DNA of 64,000 nt from Chrysophaeum taylorii (GCA_029834535.1 JAQMWT010000310.1:40564-104563); one strand, 5' to 3'; positions 48,583 to 57,930 are shown, numbered from the stretch's first letter. Numbers and translations: made by a program. Notes: generated from the sequence alone by a model not told the origin.

Positions 48583-50328
48583 ATGGAGGTGGTGCTGAAA
48601 GGGGCGTGTCCCTCGCTGAAGATGACGCTGCCGGCCCGGTGGGTGGAGGCGCCGTGCTCGAAGCTGGTCGAGACGTGGCGCAAGAAGTACGGGGCGTCGT
48701 CGGACGCCGTGCTGCAGAGCTCCGAGGGGACGAGGATTCCGATGGAGTGGCCGATCGAGGCGGCCCTGACGCTGTACGGGTCGACTTTGTGGGTTGTCAG
48801 CTTAGAGGTCGAGGAGATGGCGTCGCGGGCGGAGGCACTCTACGAAGCGGGTGATTACGGCGGGGCGATCGCCGCGTACGCGCGCGCTCTCGAGGCGGGG
48901 GGTCGGTCGTGGCGCGGGCGCGGGCGCGCGCTCTCGAACCGGGGGGCGGCGGCGCTCATGGTCGGAGACTTCGCGCGGGCACGGATCGACTGCGAGGCCG
49001 CGGTCCCGCTCCTCCCGGAGAGCGACCGGCCGGGTATCCTCGCGGGGCGGGCGTGCCTGCGGCTCGGGGAGTTCGAGGCCGCGCGCGAGGTCTTCTCGCG
49101 GGTCCTCGAGAAGGGGGAGGCGGCGCGCGGAGAAATGGGCGAGGAGGCCCAGCGGTTTGCGCTCGAGGCCGCCCGGGGTGCGGAGGAGGCCGCGGCCTGC
49201 CGCGCGGAGCTCGCCAAGGCGGAGCGCGAGCTCTGGGCGAAGAATAATCCGTCGACGGCCGCCAAGCTGGCCGCGCGCGTCCGGTGCCGCGCGTGCCTCG
49301 GCGCGCCCGGTCGCGTCGTCGCCGCGCGCCTCGAGGTCGCGGCGCTCGCGAGGCTCGGGCGCTGGGAGACCGCCGCGGACCTCCTCGACGCCGAGTTCCT
49401 CGAGCGCCCGCCTAAAGGCGCGCTCGAGGGGACCCTCGACCGCGACGCGTGCCGCGCGGCGCTGCGCGCTCTGTCGATGGTCGGCCGCCTCGAGGACGCC
49501 CGGGCCGCTTGCGAGAGGTGGACGCCCGCGTGGTGCCGCGAGGAGGCGGCGTCGCTCGCCGCCTTGCTGGCGGCCAAGGCGGTCGCCGACGGTGCTTTTA
49601 AACGAAACGACTTCGCGGCCGCGGCCGCGGCCTACGCCCGGCGCGACCATCCCGTCTTCCACTGCAACCGCGCCGCGGCGCTCCAGGCGCTCGGCCGGTT
49701 CGACGAAGCGGCGCGCGCCTGCGACCAAGCTCTGGCGGCGCGACCCTACTACCTGCGGGCGCGCCTCCGCCGAGCGCGGTGTCTCTCGAAGGCGGCCGAC
49801 GACGGTCCTCCCGACGAGAGTTTCGACCTCCTGGAGCGCGCCGCCGCCGACTACCGCGTCTACTCGCGCGCCGTTCCCGAAGACCAGGCCGCGCACCAGG
49901 AGGCGCGCCGCCTCGCAGACCGCATCGCCCGCGGACCCGAGCGAACGCGGCGGGCCCCTCGGTGCGCCGCCGCCGCCGCCGAGGACGATAAAAAAACGGA
50001 CGCGGCAGAGTACGCCGAGTACGAGGCCTACGTACGCCGCTTCCAGCAGCGCCAAAGAAGCCCGGGGAATGACGGCCCCGGGAAGAAGGCACCCCGCCTC
50101 TACGCCCTTCTGGGTCTCGCCAGGGACGCGACCCCCAAGGATATCAAGAGGAGCTACCGCGCGCTCGCGCTCAAGCTCCACCCCGATCGCAACCCGTCGG
50201 ACGACGCCGACGACCAGTTCCGCCAAATCCACGCGGCATACGAGGTCCTCGTCGACCAACACCGTCGCAGGGCCTACGACCTTGAAGAAGAAGAAAAAGA
50301 AGAAGAAGAAGAAGGCCGCCGATTATGA
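48583..50328 (+). CDS. TPR and J-domain co-chaperone (DNAJC7-like) with ubiquitin-like N-terminus
   Basis: 581 codons, ATG at 48583. Residues 1-72 resemble a beta-grasp/ubiquitin-like fold (LKMTLPARWVEAPCSKLVET and TLYGSTLWVV), which is tentative. Residues of about 80-440 are tetratricopeptide repeats: AEALYEAGDYGGAIAAYARA, RGAAALMVGDFARARIDCEA, then AAALQALGRFDEAARACDQA. Residues of about 505-565 are a J domain, RLYALLGLARDATPKDIKRS with the HPD motif in LKLHPDRNP. DNAJC7-type proteins bind HSP70 and HSP90 through TPRs and stimulate HSP70 through the J domain, in the cytosol. The tail is a Glu/Lys run coded by GAA repeats. Its 3' end overlaps the next gene's 3' end by 6 bp. Confidence 0.9.
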   Translation: MEVVLKGACPSLKMTLPARWVEAPCSKLVETWRKKYGASSDAVLQSSEGTRIPMEWPIEAALTLYGSTLWVVSLEVEEMASRAEALYEAGDYGGAIAAYARALEAGGRSWRGRGRALSNRGAAALMVGDFARARIDCEAAVPLLPESDRPGILAGRACLRLGEFEAAREVFSRVLEKGEAARGEMGEEAQRFALEAARGAEEAAACRAELAKAERELWAKNNPSTAAKLAARVRCRACLGAPGRVVAARLEVAALARLGRWETAADLLDAEFLERPPKGALEGTLDRDACRAALRALSMVGRLEDARAACERWTPAWCREEAASLAALLAAKAVADGAFKRNDFAAAAAAYARRDHPVFHCNRAAALQALGRFDEAARACDQALAARPYYLRARLRRARCLSKAADDGPPDESFDLLERAAADYRVYSRAVPEDQAAHQEARRLADRIARGPERTRRAPRCAAAAAEDDKKTDAAEYAEYEAYVRRFQQRQRSPGNDGPGKKAPRLYALLGLARDATPKDIKRSYRALALKLHPDRNPSDDADDQFRQIHAAYEVLVDQHRRRAYDLEEEEKEEEEEGRRL

Positions 50329-51246
50329 TGAGTCGATTATACCCAGGAGGCGGCGGCCGTGGTCCGTAAGGCTGGCGTCGTCTAGAGCCATCGTCATAGC
50401 TTGGTCGACGTCGCCGCGCCAGAAATCCGGCTGAGGGAGGCCTTTTCTGCAGCGGTCGAGCTGCGCTGCCGCGTAGTCCCGGTTGACCTCGGGTCCCCTC
50501 GGCAAGAAGCCGCCGTAGATGACTCGACGCGGTACGGGCGACGCGTTCCGGCGAGCGTTGGCGTGCGGGACGCGTCGATCCCAGAAGAGCGCAGCCCCCG
50601 GCGGCACGGGGACGTGCTCGAAGCGTCGCAAAATCTCGGGATCGGTGACCGGCGAAAAGTCGCCGACGCACCTGACAACAGGGCGGTCGCGGTAGTAGGC
50701 GTCGAACTCGCGGTGGAAGCCCCTCACCGCCTCGAATCCGCCTTGGTCCGGTCCCGCGCCGCCCGAGAGCGCGACGAGGCACTGGATCGGCCGCCACCGC
50801 CGCCGCGAGTACATCTCGCTCGGACAGCAATCCAGGTGCGGCGAAAGGTGCCTCTGAACGCGGCCGACGGCGTCGGGGGCGCGGAACCCGACGCGATCGA
50901 CGTGAGCCCACAGCCCCTCCACTCGCCCCATCGGGTGGGACCAAAGCGTGTCGCGCGACCCCGCGTACGTTGCCTCCAGCAAGCCCCACATGACGGCGGC
51001 ATACCGCTCGTTCAGCACCGTCGCCTCGACCTTCCAGGCCTCGTAGAAAAACTCCATCACGCCCCCCTTGGCCGACGAGATGCGCCTGAGCGCCTCGAGA
51101 CTCTCCCCCAGATCATCGACATCCACGCCGCGCCGCCGCAGCGACGCGTCGAATCCCCGCACGGCGCGCTCCACGCCCTCGCGGTCGAGAATGTCGGGCA
51201 CGACAACCCACCCGTCGCGCACGAACGACTCTACGTACCCTTCCAT
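50323..51246 (-). CDS. Phytanoyl-CoA dioxygenase (PhyH)-like Fe(II)/2-oxoglutarate oxygenase
   Basis: 307 codons, ATG at 51246. The N-terminus YVESFVRDGWVVVPDILDRE is the usual PhyH opening. Metal ligands fit HLSPHLDCCP (H-x-D) and the distal His in VPHANARRN, with the 2-oxoglutarate-binding Arg likely in the same block. LVALSGGAGPDQGGFEAVRG matches the core strand and substrate loop. PhyH enzymes hydroxylate lipids or small molecules; the substrate here is unknown. It overlaps the TPR-DnaJ gene tail to tail, so the two transcripts must overlap in their 3' regions. Confidence 0.82.
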   Translation of the reverse strand: MEGYVESFVRDGWVVVPDILDREGVERAVRGFDASLRRRGVDVDDLGESLEALRRISSAKGGVMEFFYEAWKVEATVLNERYAAVMWGLLEATYAGSRDTLWSHPMGRVEGLWAHVDRVGFRAPDAVGRVQRHLSPHLDCCPSEMYSRRRWRPIQCLVALSGGAGPDQGGFEAVRGFHREFDAYYRDRPVVRCVGDFSPVTDPEILRRFEHVPVPPGAALFWDRRVPHANARRNASPVPRRVIYGGFLPRGPEVNRDYAAAQLDRCRKGLPQPDFWRGDVDQAMTMALDDASLTDHGRRLLGIIDSS

Positions 51247-51348
51247 TTTCTTCTGATAGATAGATATCCCCTATTTGTTGCGCCCGACAAGGTTCCGTTC
51301 CGTTCCGTTCCTTTCCTTTCCTCGTGCGTGAAATTAATAATAATCACC

Positions 51349-51921
51349 CTATTTTTCTTCATCCGCCTTGCCGAAGGGCGCGCCGTTGCGCTTGAGGACC
51401 TCCCGGGTCCCGAAGACCGCAATGAGGGAGCCGACAGCGGCGGCCTGGCCTAAGACCCGGGTGTGGATGATGGCGTGCGAGAAACGCCACCCGGGGGGGC
51501 GGGGCTTGGAGAGCTCGTGGCCGAGGATCATTCCGTAGAAGGGAATGACGACCCCGAGGTACGCCGAAAGCGTGTTTTCGTAGAAGTAGTTGGCCGCGCG
51601 AAGTTTAAACGCGAGTTCGGACCGCGAAACATCCAAGCCGTCCTTCGCCTGCTCGTCGAGGGATCGCGACAACGCGCCCTCGATCCCGACCTCGGAGAAA
51701 TAGCTCCACGCGGCCATGAACGGCGAGATAGCCAGCGCGATCTTACCCGATGGCCCCACCGCTCGGCTAAAGCTCGACCATTGCTTGTGTGCGTACCAAA
51801 CGCCCCCGAACGACAATAACCCCACGGGTAGCGATTTCCACAGACCGTTCGTCACGGCGACCCACGTCACGTTCGTCGTCTTTTCGTCGCCGAACTGCGA
51901 CTTCGTCGAATTCTCGCTCAT
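51349..51921 (-). CDS. HIG1-like small membrane protein
   Basis: 190 codons, ATG at 51921. Hydrophobic segments lie near residues 28-45 (GLWKSLPVGLLSFGGVWYAH), 60-75, 118-135 (LSAYLGVVIPFYGMILG) and 155-172. The C-terminal part IIHTRVLGQAAAVGSLIAVF resembles the R-x-x-AQG helix of HIG1 domains, which stabilise mitochondrial respiratory complexes III and IV. The N-terminal half is unlike known HIG1 proteins. Mitochondrial role is inferred and uncertain. The 5' flank has a long CTT array (51926-51957). Confidence 0.5.
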   Translation of the reverse strand: MSENSTKSQFGDEKTTNVTWVAVTNGLWKSLPVGLLSFGGVWYAHKQWSSFSRAVGPSGKIALAISPFMAAWSYFSEVGIEGALSRSLDEQAKDGLDVSRSELAFKLRAANYFYENTLSAYLGVVIPFYGMILGHELSKPRPPGWRFSHAIIHTRVLGQAAAVGSLIAVFGTREVLKRNGAPFGKADEEK

Positions 51922-53406
51922 CTTGCTTATCTTCTTCTTCTTCTTCTTCTTCTTCTTCTATCTAGCTGGGAGTCAGCAGCCTTTCAGCATACATACCAGC
52001 AGTTGTAAAATGATCATACTTCAACCTCAATAGCAACTGGATCTGCTGATTTCGAATGGGCGGCAGTCCACGACGATCGATGATGAACTTGCTCCGACGC
52101 GCGCGGCGCCGCCCGTGCATGGCGCCATGTGCTCGCAACGACGGAGATAGAGATACGACCACCACCAAAATAGTCCGCACTGGTGGCAAGTTTTCGTGCG
52201 CCTCGTTGTTACTCTTGGGTCGGTGGGGGTCGATGGGATTGACTGTGGATAGGAGATCGTCAACATCAGCTGTGATCTCCTCAGACAACGAACGGCCCCG
52301 GGATGGAAAGTAGTGTCGCGAGGCGTTTTGGACGTGGGCCTCTACGCCTCAGGCCTAAGATAGTCTCGCGATTTTGCGAGTAAAGGTGCCGTGAGTAACG
52401 CGACGAAAGCCTCCTGACACGTTACACAGTGTATCCGGAAAACAAAGGCCGCGATCAATCCATCGACCGGGTGTCAAAAGCATCACGTTTGCCAGGTCGT
52501 CATCTGCGATAGATGACGCTGCCGCGCGCGTTCGTTCGAAAGTGAGGTCGACGTCAGAGCACGCCGACACCCCGCGCAACGGCGGTTCGCACCGCGTGCC
52601 GCTGCTCTCGCGCGGCGCCTGCATCGGTCAATTGGGTGCAACCGTGCAGACCTTCGGACTGCCTGATCACGAGTCTATTTCCACAATTCCGTCATCGGCG
52701 ATCCCTCTCAGCCCAACACGCGCGGAGAGGGATCGCTCTCCGGCCTGCGAATGTTTGGCGGCCTTGGATTTCCCAGTCTCCCCGGGTGGTAGAGGCGACA
52801 ACGGGGGTTGTGCGGCCCTGCCTCTGAACCAAGTCCCAGTCTCTTTCACCTCGACCACCTTAGTCCACATCCGCCCCTTGCTTCACGATCTGCACCTCTC
52901 TTACGCCTAATCCTACCATGCACTCGTTTTGCTGTCCCCTATAATATGCATCTCTCTTGCACCTCTTCCCAACATGCGCTCTTTTCGCTGCTCTCACTAC
53001 GCTTCCTCTTTTTGCGTTCCCGTCTCTCCCTGCCTTTTCCCGTTTGCTTTACCTTTTTGCTTTCGCCTTCGCCGTCCTCTGCGGTCGTCCCTGGTCTTCT
53101 CTCCTTTTCCTTTTTCTCTTCCTTTGAGCGATCATCCATTCTGGCTCTATGAGCCTGGGAGTTGCCCACCTTACCTAACTGCCCACCATAATAGCTTAGA
53201 ATCTGCCAGGAACAAACTTCCTGACTGGAGGATTGCGGAGCGAGAGAACGAAAGAAAAGAGAGCGCCGAGGTCCGCACAGAAATGTGCAGGAAACGAGCA
53301 AAGGGAACGGCTCGAGAGAACGGCTGGAGCGGAGAGAAAATGGAGAAGCAGGAAATGATCATCAGCAGGAAATGATCGGGGATTTTCTGGGTTTCGACGA
53401 CGCGAA
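51922..53406. other. Spacer with CTT array and pyrimidine-rich tract
   Basis: No supported gene. A minus frame across 51962-52288 starts LSEEITADVDDLLSTVNPID and is protein-like, but has no ATG and may be only an exon or remnant. 52930-53140 is strongly pyrimidine-rich. Nothing else recognised. Confidence 0.4.
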
Positions 53407-54480
53407 CTAGAAGGGGTAGGTATCGTACTCATAGGGTGGGTTGGCGTAGAGAGCTCTGCAGACGACATATGGCGTGTCAGGTATACCGTCGGCCCCGTCG
53501 GGAAGAATTTCGTTGGTCGCGGCGTCAACCATGTCGATTTTGGGGTAAAATGGCTCGCGGATACCATGGCCTTCGGGTGTTTCCTCATCATATCCGCCGC
53601 AAGGATCGGCGATGGTCGCCACAAACCGGCCCGTCTTAAAGGCCCAGGCCTGCCAGATGCGTTCGATGTTGGAGTGGTGAAGGTAAAAGACAGGGTCATT
53701 TGGGGAAGTGGCGAGGTCGGCGCCGTCGAATCTCACTAACGAATCTCCGACGGTCGCGTAGCCAGAATACCACCCGTGCACTTGACCGTGAAGGCGGCTT
53801 TCGCTAGTGTCGTTGGTAGAGTTGCAGGAATCCCGCGCATCTTCATCATAAAAGACGCAGCACCAAAAGTCGCGGAACGAGGTCGTGTCTCCGCACGCTT
53901 CGACCATCTTGGCAGTCGCCGGTGGATCGAAATACATAGTCTGATTCGCGATGCGGCCCACGATCTCCGTGTTCAGCGAGAGCGACTCCACGCGAAGCAC
54001 AGTCTGGTTCTCGGGCACCCACCCTAGGAAGTCTTCGTTCGCCACATCTGCGACGTATCCCACCGGATAGTTGGCGAAGGCGCCATTGAGAATCACTCCC
54101 GTCGACTCGTCGTACTCGCCCATCAACTCGGGCGTGAAGATGGCACTCGGATCGTTGGACCAGTCCCAATAAATGCTGCTCGCGTTTGGATACCAGTACT
54201 GAAGCCCCATCTCGAACGCTCGGATCAATAACGCGTGCAGCGGAATAAAATTTGCGCCCTTGTGCGCCTGATCGTAGGTCTCGTTCAAAGTCGCAGCCGC
54301 GTGAAAGGCCGTGATCGTCTGGAGATTCGGGAACATAAAATCAGGAATCTTGTTGTCACGAAATTTGTGAAGCGCTGTGCTCCACTCGTAAAACTCATCG
54401 GTTGACAGCGATCGTATCTCCTTGCGTAGAACATTTGCGATGGTGGGCTGAGCGAGGGCAGGAACCAGCAGCAGGATCAT
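53407..54480 (-). CDS. Secreted tyrosinase-family copper oxidase
   Basis: 357 codons; ATG at 54480 chosen because it opens a signal peptide (MILLLVPALAQPTIANVLRK), while the upstream frame has no ATG at its 5' end. CuA: ITAFHAAAT, then NFIPLHALLIRAFE, matching the tyrosinase F-x-x-x-H-x-x-x-x-x-x-FE block, and IYWDWSND. CuB: LHGQVHGWYSG (H-x3-H) and PNDPVFYLHHSNIERIWQAW. All six His ligands can be placed. Several N-x-S/T sites and cysteines fit secretion. Tyrosinases oxidise phenols to quinones. The usual Trp in FLPWHR is Leu here. The gene is less GC-rich than the other host genes, a possible sign of transfer or of a different mutational environment. Confidence 0.88.
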   Translation of the reverse strand: MILLLVPALAQPTIANVLRKEIRSLSTDEFYEWSTALHKFRDNKIPDFMFPNLQTITAFHAAATLNETYDQAHKGANFIPLHALLIRAFEMGLQYWYPNASSIYWDWSNDPSAIFTPELMGEYDESTGVILNGAFANYPVGYVADVANEDFLGWVPENQTVLRVESLSLNTEIVGRIANQTMYFDPPATAKMVEACGDTTSFRDFWCCVFYDEDARDSCNSTNDTSESRLHGQVHGWYSGYATVGDSLVRFDGADLATSPNDPVFYLHHSNIERIWQAWAFKTGRFVATIADPCGGYDEETPEGHGIREPFYPKIDMVDAATNEILPDGADGIPDTPYVVCRALYANPPYEYDTYPF

Positions 54481-54899
54481 CTTGGCTTGTAGTTCTTCTG
54501 ATCTCGGCGTTTGGAGGAGAGGTCCTTTGTGTTTCACCGCCTCCTTATCGTTGAATTTCAATTATCGTTCAATTCAACCTTCTTGCTGCGTTTTTGCAAT
54601 CAACTTTTTGGCTAAATGTCATAGTATTACAGAATATCCCTTTATTTCGTACAAATCGTGTATAAGAAGTCTGGAGTGTTCATATTCGTGGTTATTACAA
54701 GTAGAGTCTAAGTTTTCAGTAGGATTTTCAGTATGATTAACGGACGCGTCATGACATCGGTCGGCCTTTTGAGTCGAGGCCCTCGGCGTTGCACCGCCTA
54801 CTTATTCTAGTTGAATTTCAACCTTCTTTCTCCGTTCTTACAATTAGGGTCGGCGCGGCAGGGCTTTGGTTGAAAAAAAAAAAAAAAAAAGTTAGAAAG
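54481..54899. other. AT-rich upstream region of the tyrosinase gene
   Basis: No gene seen. AT-rich with a long A run (54864-54881) followed by a G run. ATTTCAA(T/C)-containing segments near 54555 and 54814 are similar (TTGAATTTCAA) and may be a diverged repeat. Confidence 0.4.
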
Positions 54900-55446
54900 G
54901 GGGGGGTGGAGCGCTGCTGGTGACTACCACCAGCTGCTTTAGCTTCCCTCCGACTCTCGCGGCATACGGCGTGGCGCAGACGATCACTCTCGCGTTCGTC
55001 CTCGAGCGCGCGCATCGCATCCTCGTCGCCGGCGTGCGCTTCTTCTAAACGTTTGTCGCGCCTTGCGACGTGGCGCAGACGATCAGCCTCGCGTTCGTCC
55101 TCGAGCGATCAGCCTCGCGTTCGTCCTCGAGCGCGCGCATCGCGTCCTCGTCGCAGGCGTGTGCTTCTTCTAGACGATCATCACGCCGTTCTGCAATTGC
55201 AATACGCTTGGCCTCGCGTTGACGCTCAAGCAGCATCGCCGCATCCTCGTCTCCGGCGGCAAGAGCTTCACGACGAGCGGCCCGCAATCGCCCCATCTTG
55301 TCGCGACGGACCGCACGTTCGCGCTCGAGAAAGCGATCGTCTCGAACACGCCACAAGCGCTTCCACGCATCAACAGCGCGCTTGTACACTTTCTCTTCGC
55401 CATTCCACTCCTGGGCGAGGACACTCGAGTACCAGTTCCTTTTCAA
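54900..55446 (-). pseudogene. Broken coiled-coil protein fragment with internal repeats
   Basis: On the minus strand, 55446 to 55045 reads a charged helix: RLWRVRDDRFLERERAVRRD, RLRAARREALAAGDEDAAML, then RLEEAHACDEDAMRALEDER. The LEEAHAxDEDAMRALEDERE unit and ALEDEREADR piece repeat further on in another frame (to about 54950), from tandem DNA repeats of CGCGTTCGTCCTCGAGCG. There is no ATG at the 5' end. Likely a truncated gene; function unknown. Confidence 0.4.
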
Positions 55447-55629
55447 AGGAACTTGCGCCTCTTTCGTTTTCCCGCACGATCTCCCGCCTCGCCGAGCGCC
55501 GGACGGTTTGTCTCGTCATCCCGGGCCGCGCGGCGGTCCGCCGTCGCTCTCCACGAAGGGGCGAGCCACGACGCGGTGTACCGCGAGAAAAAACGGGTGA
55601 CGTCCTAAACAGTCTTGCGTCCTATAGGT

Positions 55630-55722
55630 AATTTCTTACTTGCTTTAATTACTTACTTTAATTACTTACTTTAATTACTTACTTTAATTACTTACTTTAA
55701 TTACTTACTTTAATTGCTTACA
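55630..55722. repeat. 13-bp minisatellite
   Basis: About six copies of TTACTTTAATTAC in tandem, with small variants at both ends. Confidence 0.9.
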
Positions 55723-55739
55723 GGCGGGTCCTTACTACT

Positions 55740-55847
55740 AATCGACAGATGTTTGTCTGTCTTTAAATGTCGACTGATAAGAGGGGGGGTGTGTGTGGGG
55801 AGCACGAAGGATGTGGGTGGGTTTGTGGGGTATGAGGGATGTGCAGA

Positions 55848-55902
<55 letters not shown>

Positions 55903-56092
55903 ATGTCTGTTTGTCTTTAAATGTCGACTGCTAAGAGGGGGGTGTGTTTGTCTTTAAATGTCGACTGCTTGTCTTTAAATGTCGACTGCTAAGAGGGGGG
56001 TCGACTGCTTGTCTTTAAATGTCGACTGCTAAGAGGGGGGTGTGTGTGGGGAGCATGAAGGATGTGGGTGGGTTTGTGGGGTATGAGGGATG
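55740..56092. repeat. Clustered GTCGACTGCTAAGAGGGG repeats and TCTG microsatellite
   Basis: TCTTTAAATGTCGACTG is present at about 55760, 55913, 55950, 55972 and 56009, usually followed by CTAAGAGGGGGG. GTGTGTGGGGAGCA with GAAGGATGTGGGTGGGTTTG and TGGGGTATGAGGGATGTG occurs twice (55791-55847 and 56041-56095). A TCTG array fills 55851-55906. The left edge (ATCGACAGATGTTTGTCTG) is the inverted match of 35830-35855. Confidence 0.85.
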
Positions 56093-56159
56093 TGCCTGAC
56101 GGGCGGAGATAAGTACGCGGGACCTAGTCGGGGTCATCGCCGAGGCGTCTGCTTGTCCA

Positions 56160-56747
56160 TCGATTTAGGGTAAGGATCAGGTAGGCCCGCGAGCCAAAAG
56201 CCTTCTACGGCGACCTCGCAGACTGTTTCCACGACCCGCGGCGGCTCTTTCAGCGCGCCATTCTCACGCCCCGTCGAAACGATGTTGTCGATGCTGACAA
56301 CGCGCGCATGACCGCGGCCTTTTTTTCCCGGAGACGAGGCGTCGGAGTTCTTTTCGGCCGACTAGGTTGGGTCGGAAGACGACGCCTCGCTCTCAAGAGT
56401 CGAGTTTTGAACTCCCTGACAACCAACGGCATGCTGACTTTGATCGCGAGCTTAAAGTCTTCGCAACCTCGACCCGTCGCACGGCCACTGCAACGGTACT
56501 AGATACATGATGGATCGTGTCGTTGTCACCGAGGCTCCCCCAACCTGTATCCCTTAAGGCCCGCCGACGCCAAACGATCACCAAGAGCCAGGGCCAGACG
56601 CCCCGCGAGGTCGGCGTCCTCTTGGCGAAGCCCGTCTTCTGCCACGTCCAGCTCTACGTGGCTCTCTGTCGATCGGCAACCCCGAGGATATCCTCTTCTT
56701 GGTCGACGACTCCACCCTACTCCACACGTGCTGCGCAATACCGATAA
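56160..56747 (+). pseudogene. Decayed PIF1/Helitron-type helicase C-terminal fragment, copy 2
   Basis: Inverted copy of 35173-35790. The plus frames read YGDLADCFHDPRRLFQRAIL and VLNSLTTNGM, then in another frame TITKSQGQT and KPVFCHVQLYVALCR. Frame changes are at the same places as in copy 1, so the two derive from one already broken source. Confidence 0.75.
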
Positions 56748-56759
56748 GCCCCCTCCCGG

Positions 56760-57086
56760 CGTCTACACGCGCACTGTAGGTGAGCTTACTGGGCCAGGTG
56801 AACTTACTGGGGTTTGAGATTGGGACTAGGTGAACAGAGTGACCAGGTGAACTTACTGGGACCAGGTGAACTTACTGAGGGTTTTAGAGTAAACTCAAAG
56901 GCTAGCGGCGTGTGCGGATCAAAGCACCTTAGATTGGCGGAGGCGAGATGCGACGAGCTCGAAGGAGTGGGTGTGAGCTAGGTGAACTTACTGACCAGGT
57001 GAACTTATATGAAACTTACTGGGACCAGGTGAACTTACTGGGGTTAGAGATTGGGACTAGGTGAACTTACTGGCCTGCACTTGTCG
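56760..57086. repeat. Inverted copy of the AGTAAGTTCACC tandem region
   Basis: CCAGGTGAACTTACTGG units, inverted relative to 34762-35172, ending TGGCCTGCACTTGT four bases before the element 2 LTR. Confidence 0.8.
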
Positions 57087-57090
57087 ACAC

Positions 57091-57426
57091 TGTGGCGGCA
57101 ACTCCCGCCTCCTAAGGCTTACCCCTCTTCTAGGGCCCCCCCTCATCAGGGGCACCCTACTCCGTTCCGATGATGTCAGAGTTTTCTCTGACATCATCTT
57201 CCTTTTCCGTGACATGTGTCACCCTGATTTCTGATTTCGATTATCCTTGATCATAAAGCAACAGCCGATCCTCAAGTTGAGAGGACCAGGCGCAGGAGTT
57301 GTTTGTGGTCGCGTGGCGGGAGAACGGCCATCCTCGTCCAGTGATCCCACCAAGGGCACGGACGCGATCGGCGAGCCAGGATTCGAAGGCACGCCAGGTA
57401 GCCCCTAAAATTCTCCTTACGCCACA
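57091..57426 (+). repeat. Element 2 left LTR
   Basis: 336 bp, TGTGGCGGCAACTCCCGCC to CTTACGCCACA, with perfect TGTGGC/GCCACA terminal inverted repeats. Only the first 35 or so bases resemble element 1's LTR. It contains a 13-bp perfect hairpin (57169-57198). Confidence 0.75.
57169..57198 (+). promoter_or_regulatory. Perfect 13-bp hairpin in the element 2 LTR
   Basis: GATGATGTCAGAG, TTTT, CTCTGACATCATC. The TGATGTCA/TGACATCA cores resemble bZIP/CRE-like sites, and the stem-loop could form in RNA. Role not known. Confidence 0.6.
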
Positions 57427-57490
57427 GGTGGTGGAGGATATGAGATTGAATCTCCTTACGCCACAGGTGGTGGAGGAATACGAGATTCGA
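57412..57490 (+). repeat. 39-bp tandem duplication across the LTR end and primer binding site of element 2
   Basis: TCTCCTTACGCCACAGGTGG then TGGAGGA, TA/ACGAGATT occurs at 57412-57450 and 57451-57489. Each copy contains an LTR terminus GCCACA and a TGGTGGAGG primer site, the first at 57429 and the second at 57468. Confidence 0.85.
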
Positions 57491-57930
57491 GCGACTATAT
57501 CGGTCGCAGCGAACTAGTGCATCTTGCATTCTCTACACGGTCCGGACAAGCCGTGCGCGCCCTGATCAAGCGCGCCGACAAGGAATTCCAGAAGGACCAT
57601 TGCCGTGGGAAAGTTCCCCGGCCGGATACGTTTGTCGTCGGAAGTGACGACGCGCGATTTGGTGCTAACCGACGCGCAACCCGGGTACCGCTGCCGCAGG
57701 CGAGCGGAGTGAGATCGCAACTCACGGATAAGGCATTGTTTGCCGGGCAGAGACGAGTTCTGCCGCCCACCGTACGGATAGATTTGTCGGTGGAAGACGC
57801 ACGCAACGACGATATTACGCGTGTCGTGGACGATTAGAAGTTCCGGAGCCGAAGGAGCACGAGAACGACGACGACTCAACCATTTTGGACCCGCTCTGAT
57901 CTCGGCCGACTAGAACGAGCCAGAGCCGAT

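Noticed and set aside
48802-50262. Minus-strand frame of 486 codons opposite the TPR-DnaJ gene
   Set aside because: The plus strand has clear TPR and HPD motifs, so the minus frame is a shadow.
51962-52288. Minus-strand frame beginning LSEEITADVDD as a small gene
   Set aside because: No ATG, no domain, and the rest of the frame is low complexity.
57517-57837. 106-codon open frame in the element 2 leader
   Set aside because: Begins with GTG rather than ATG and has no counterpart frame in element 1; the leader similarity between elements is at nucleotide level only.
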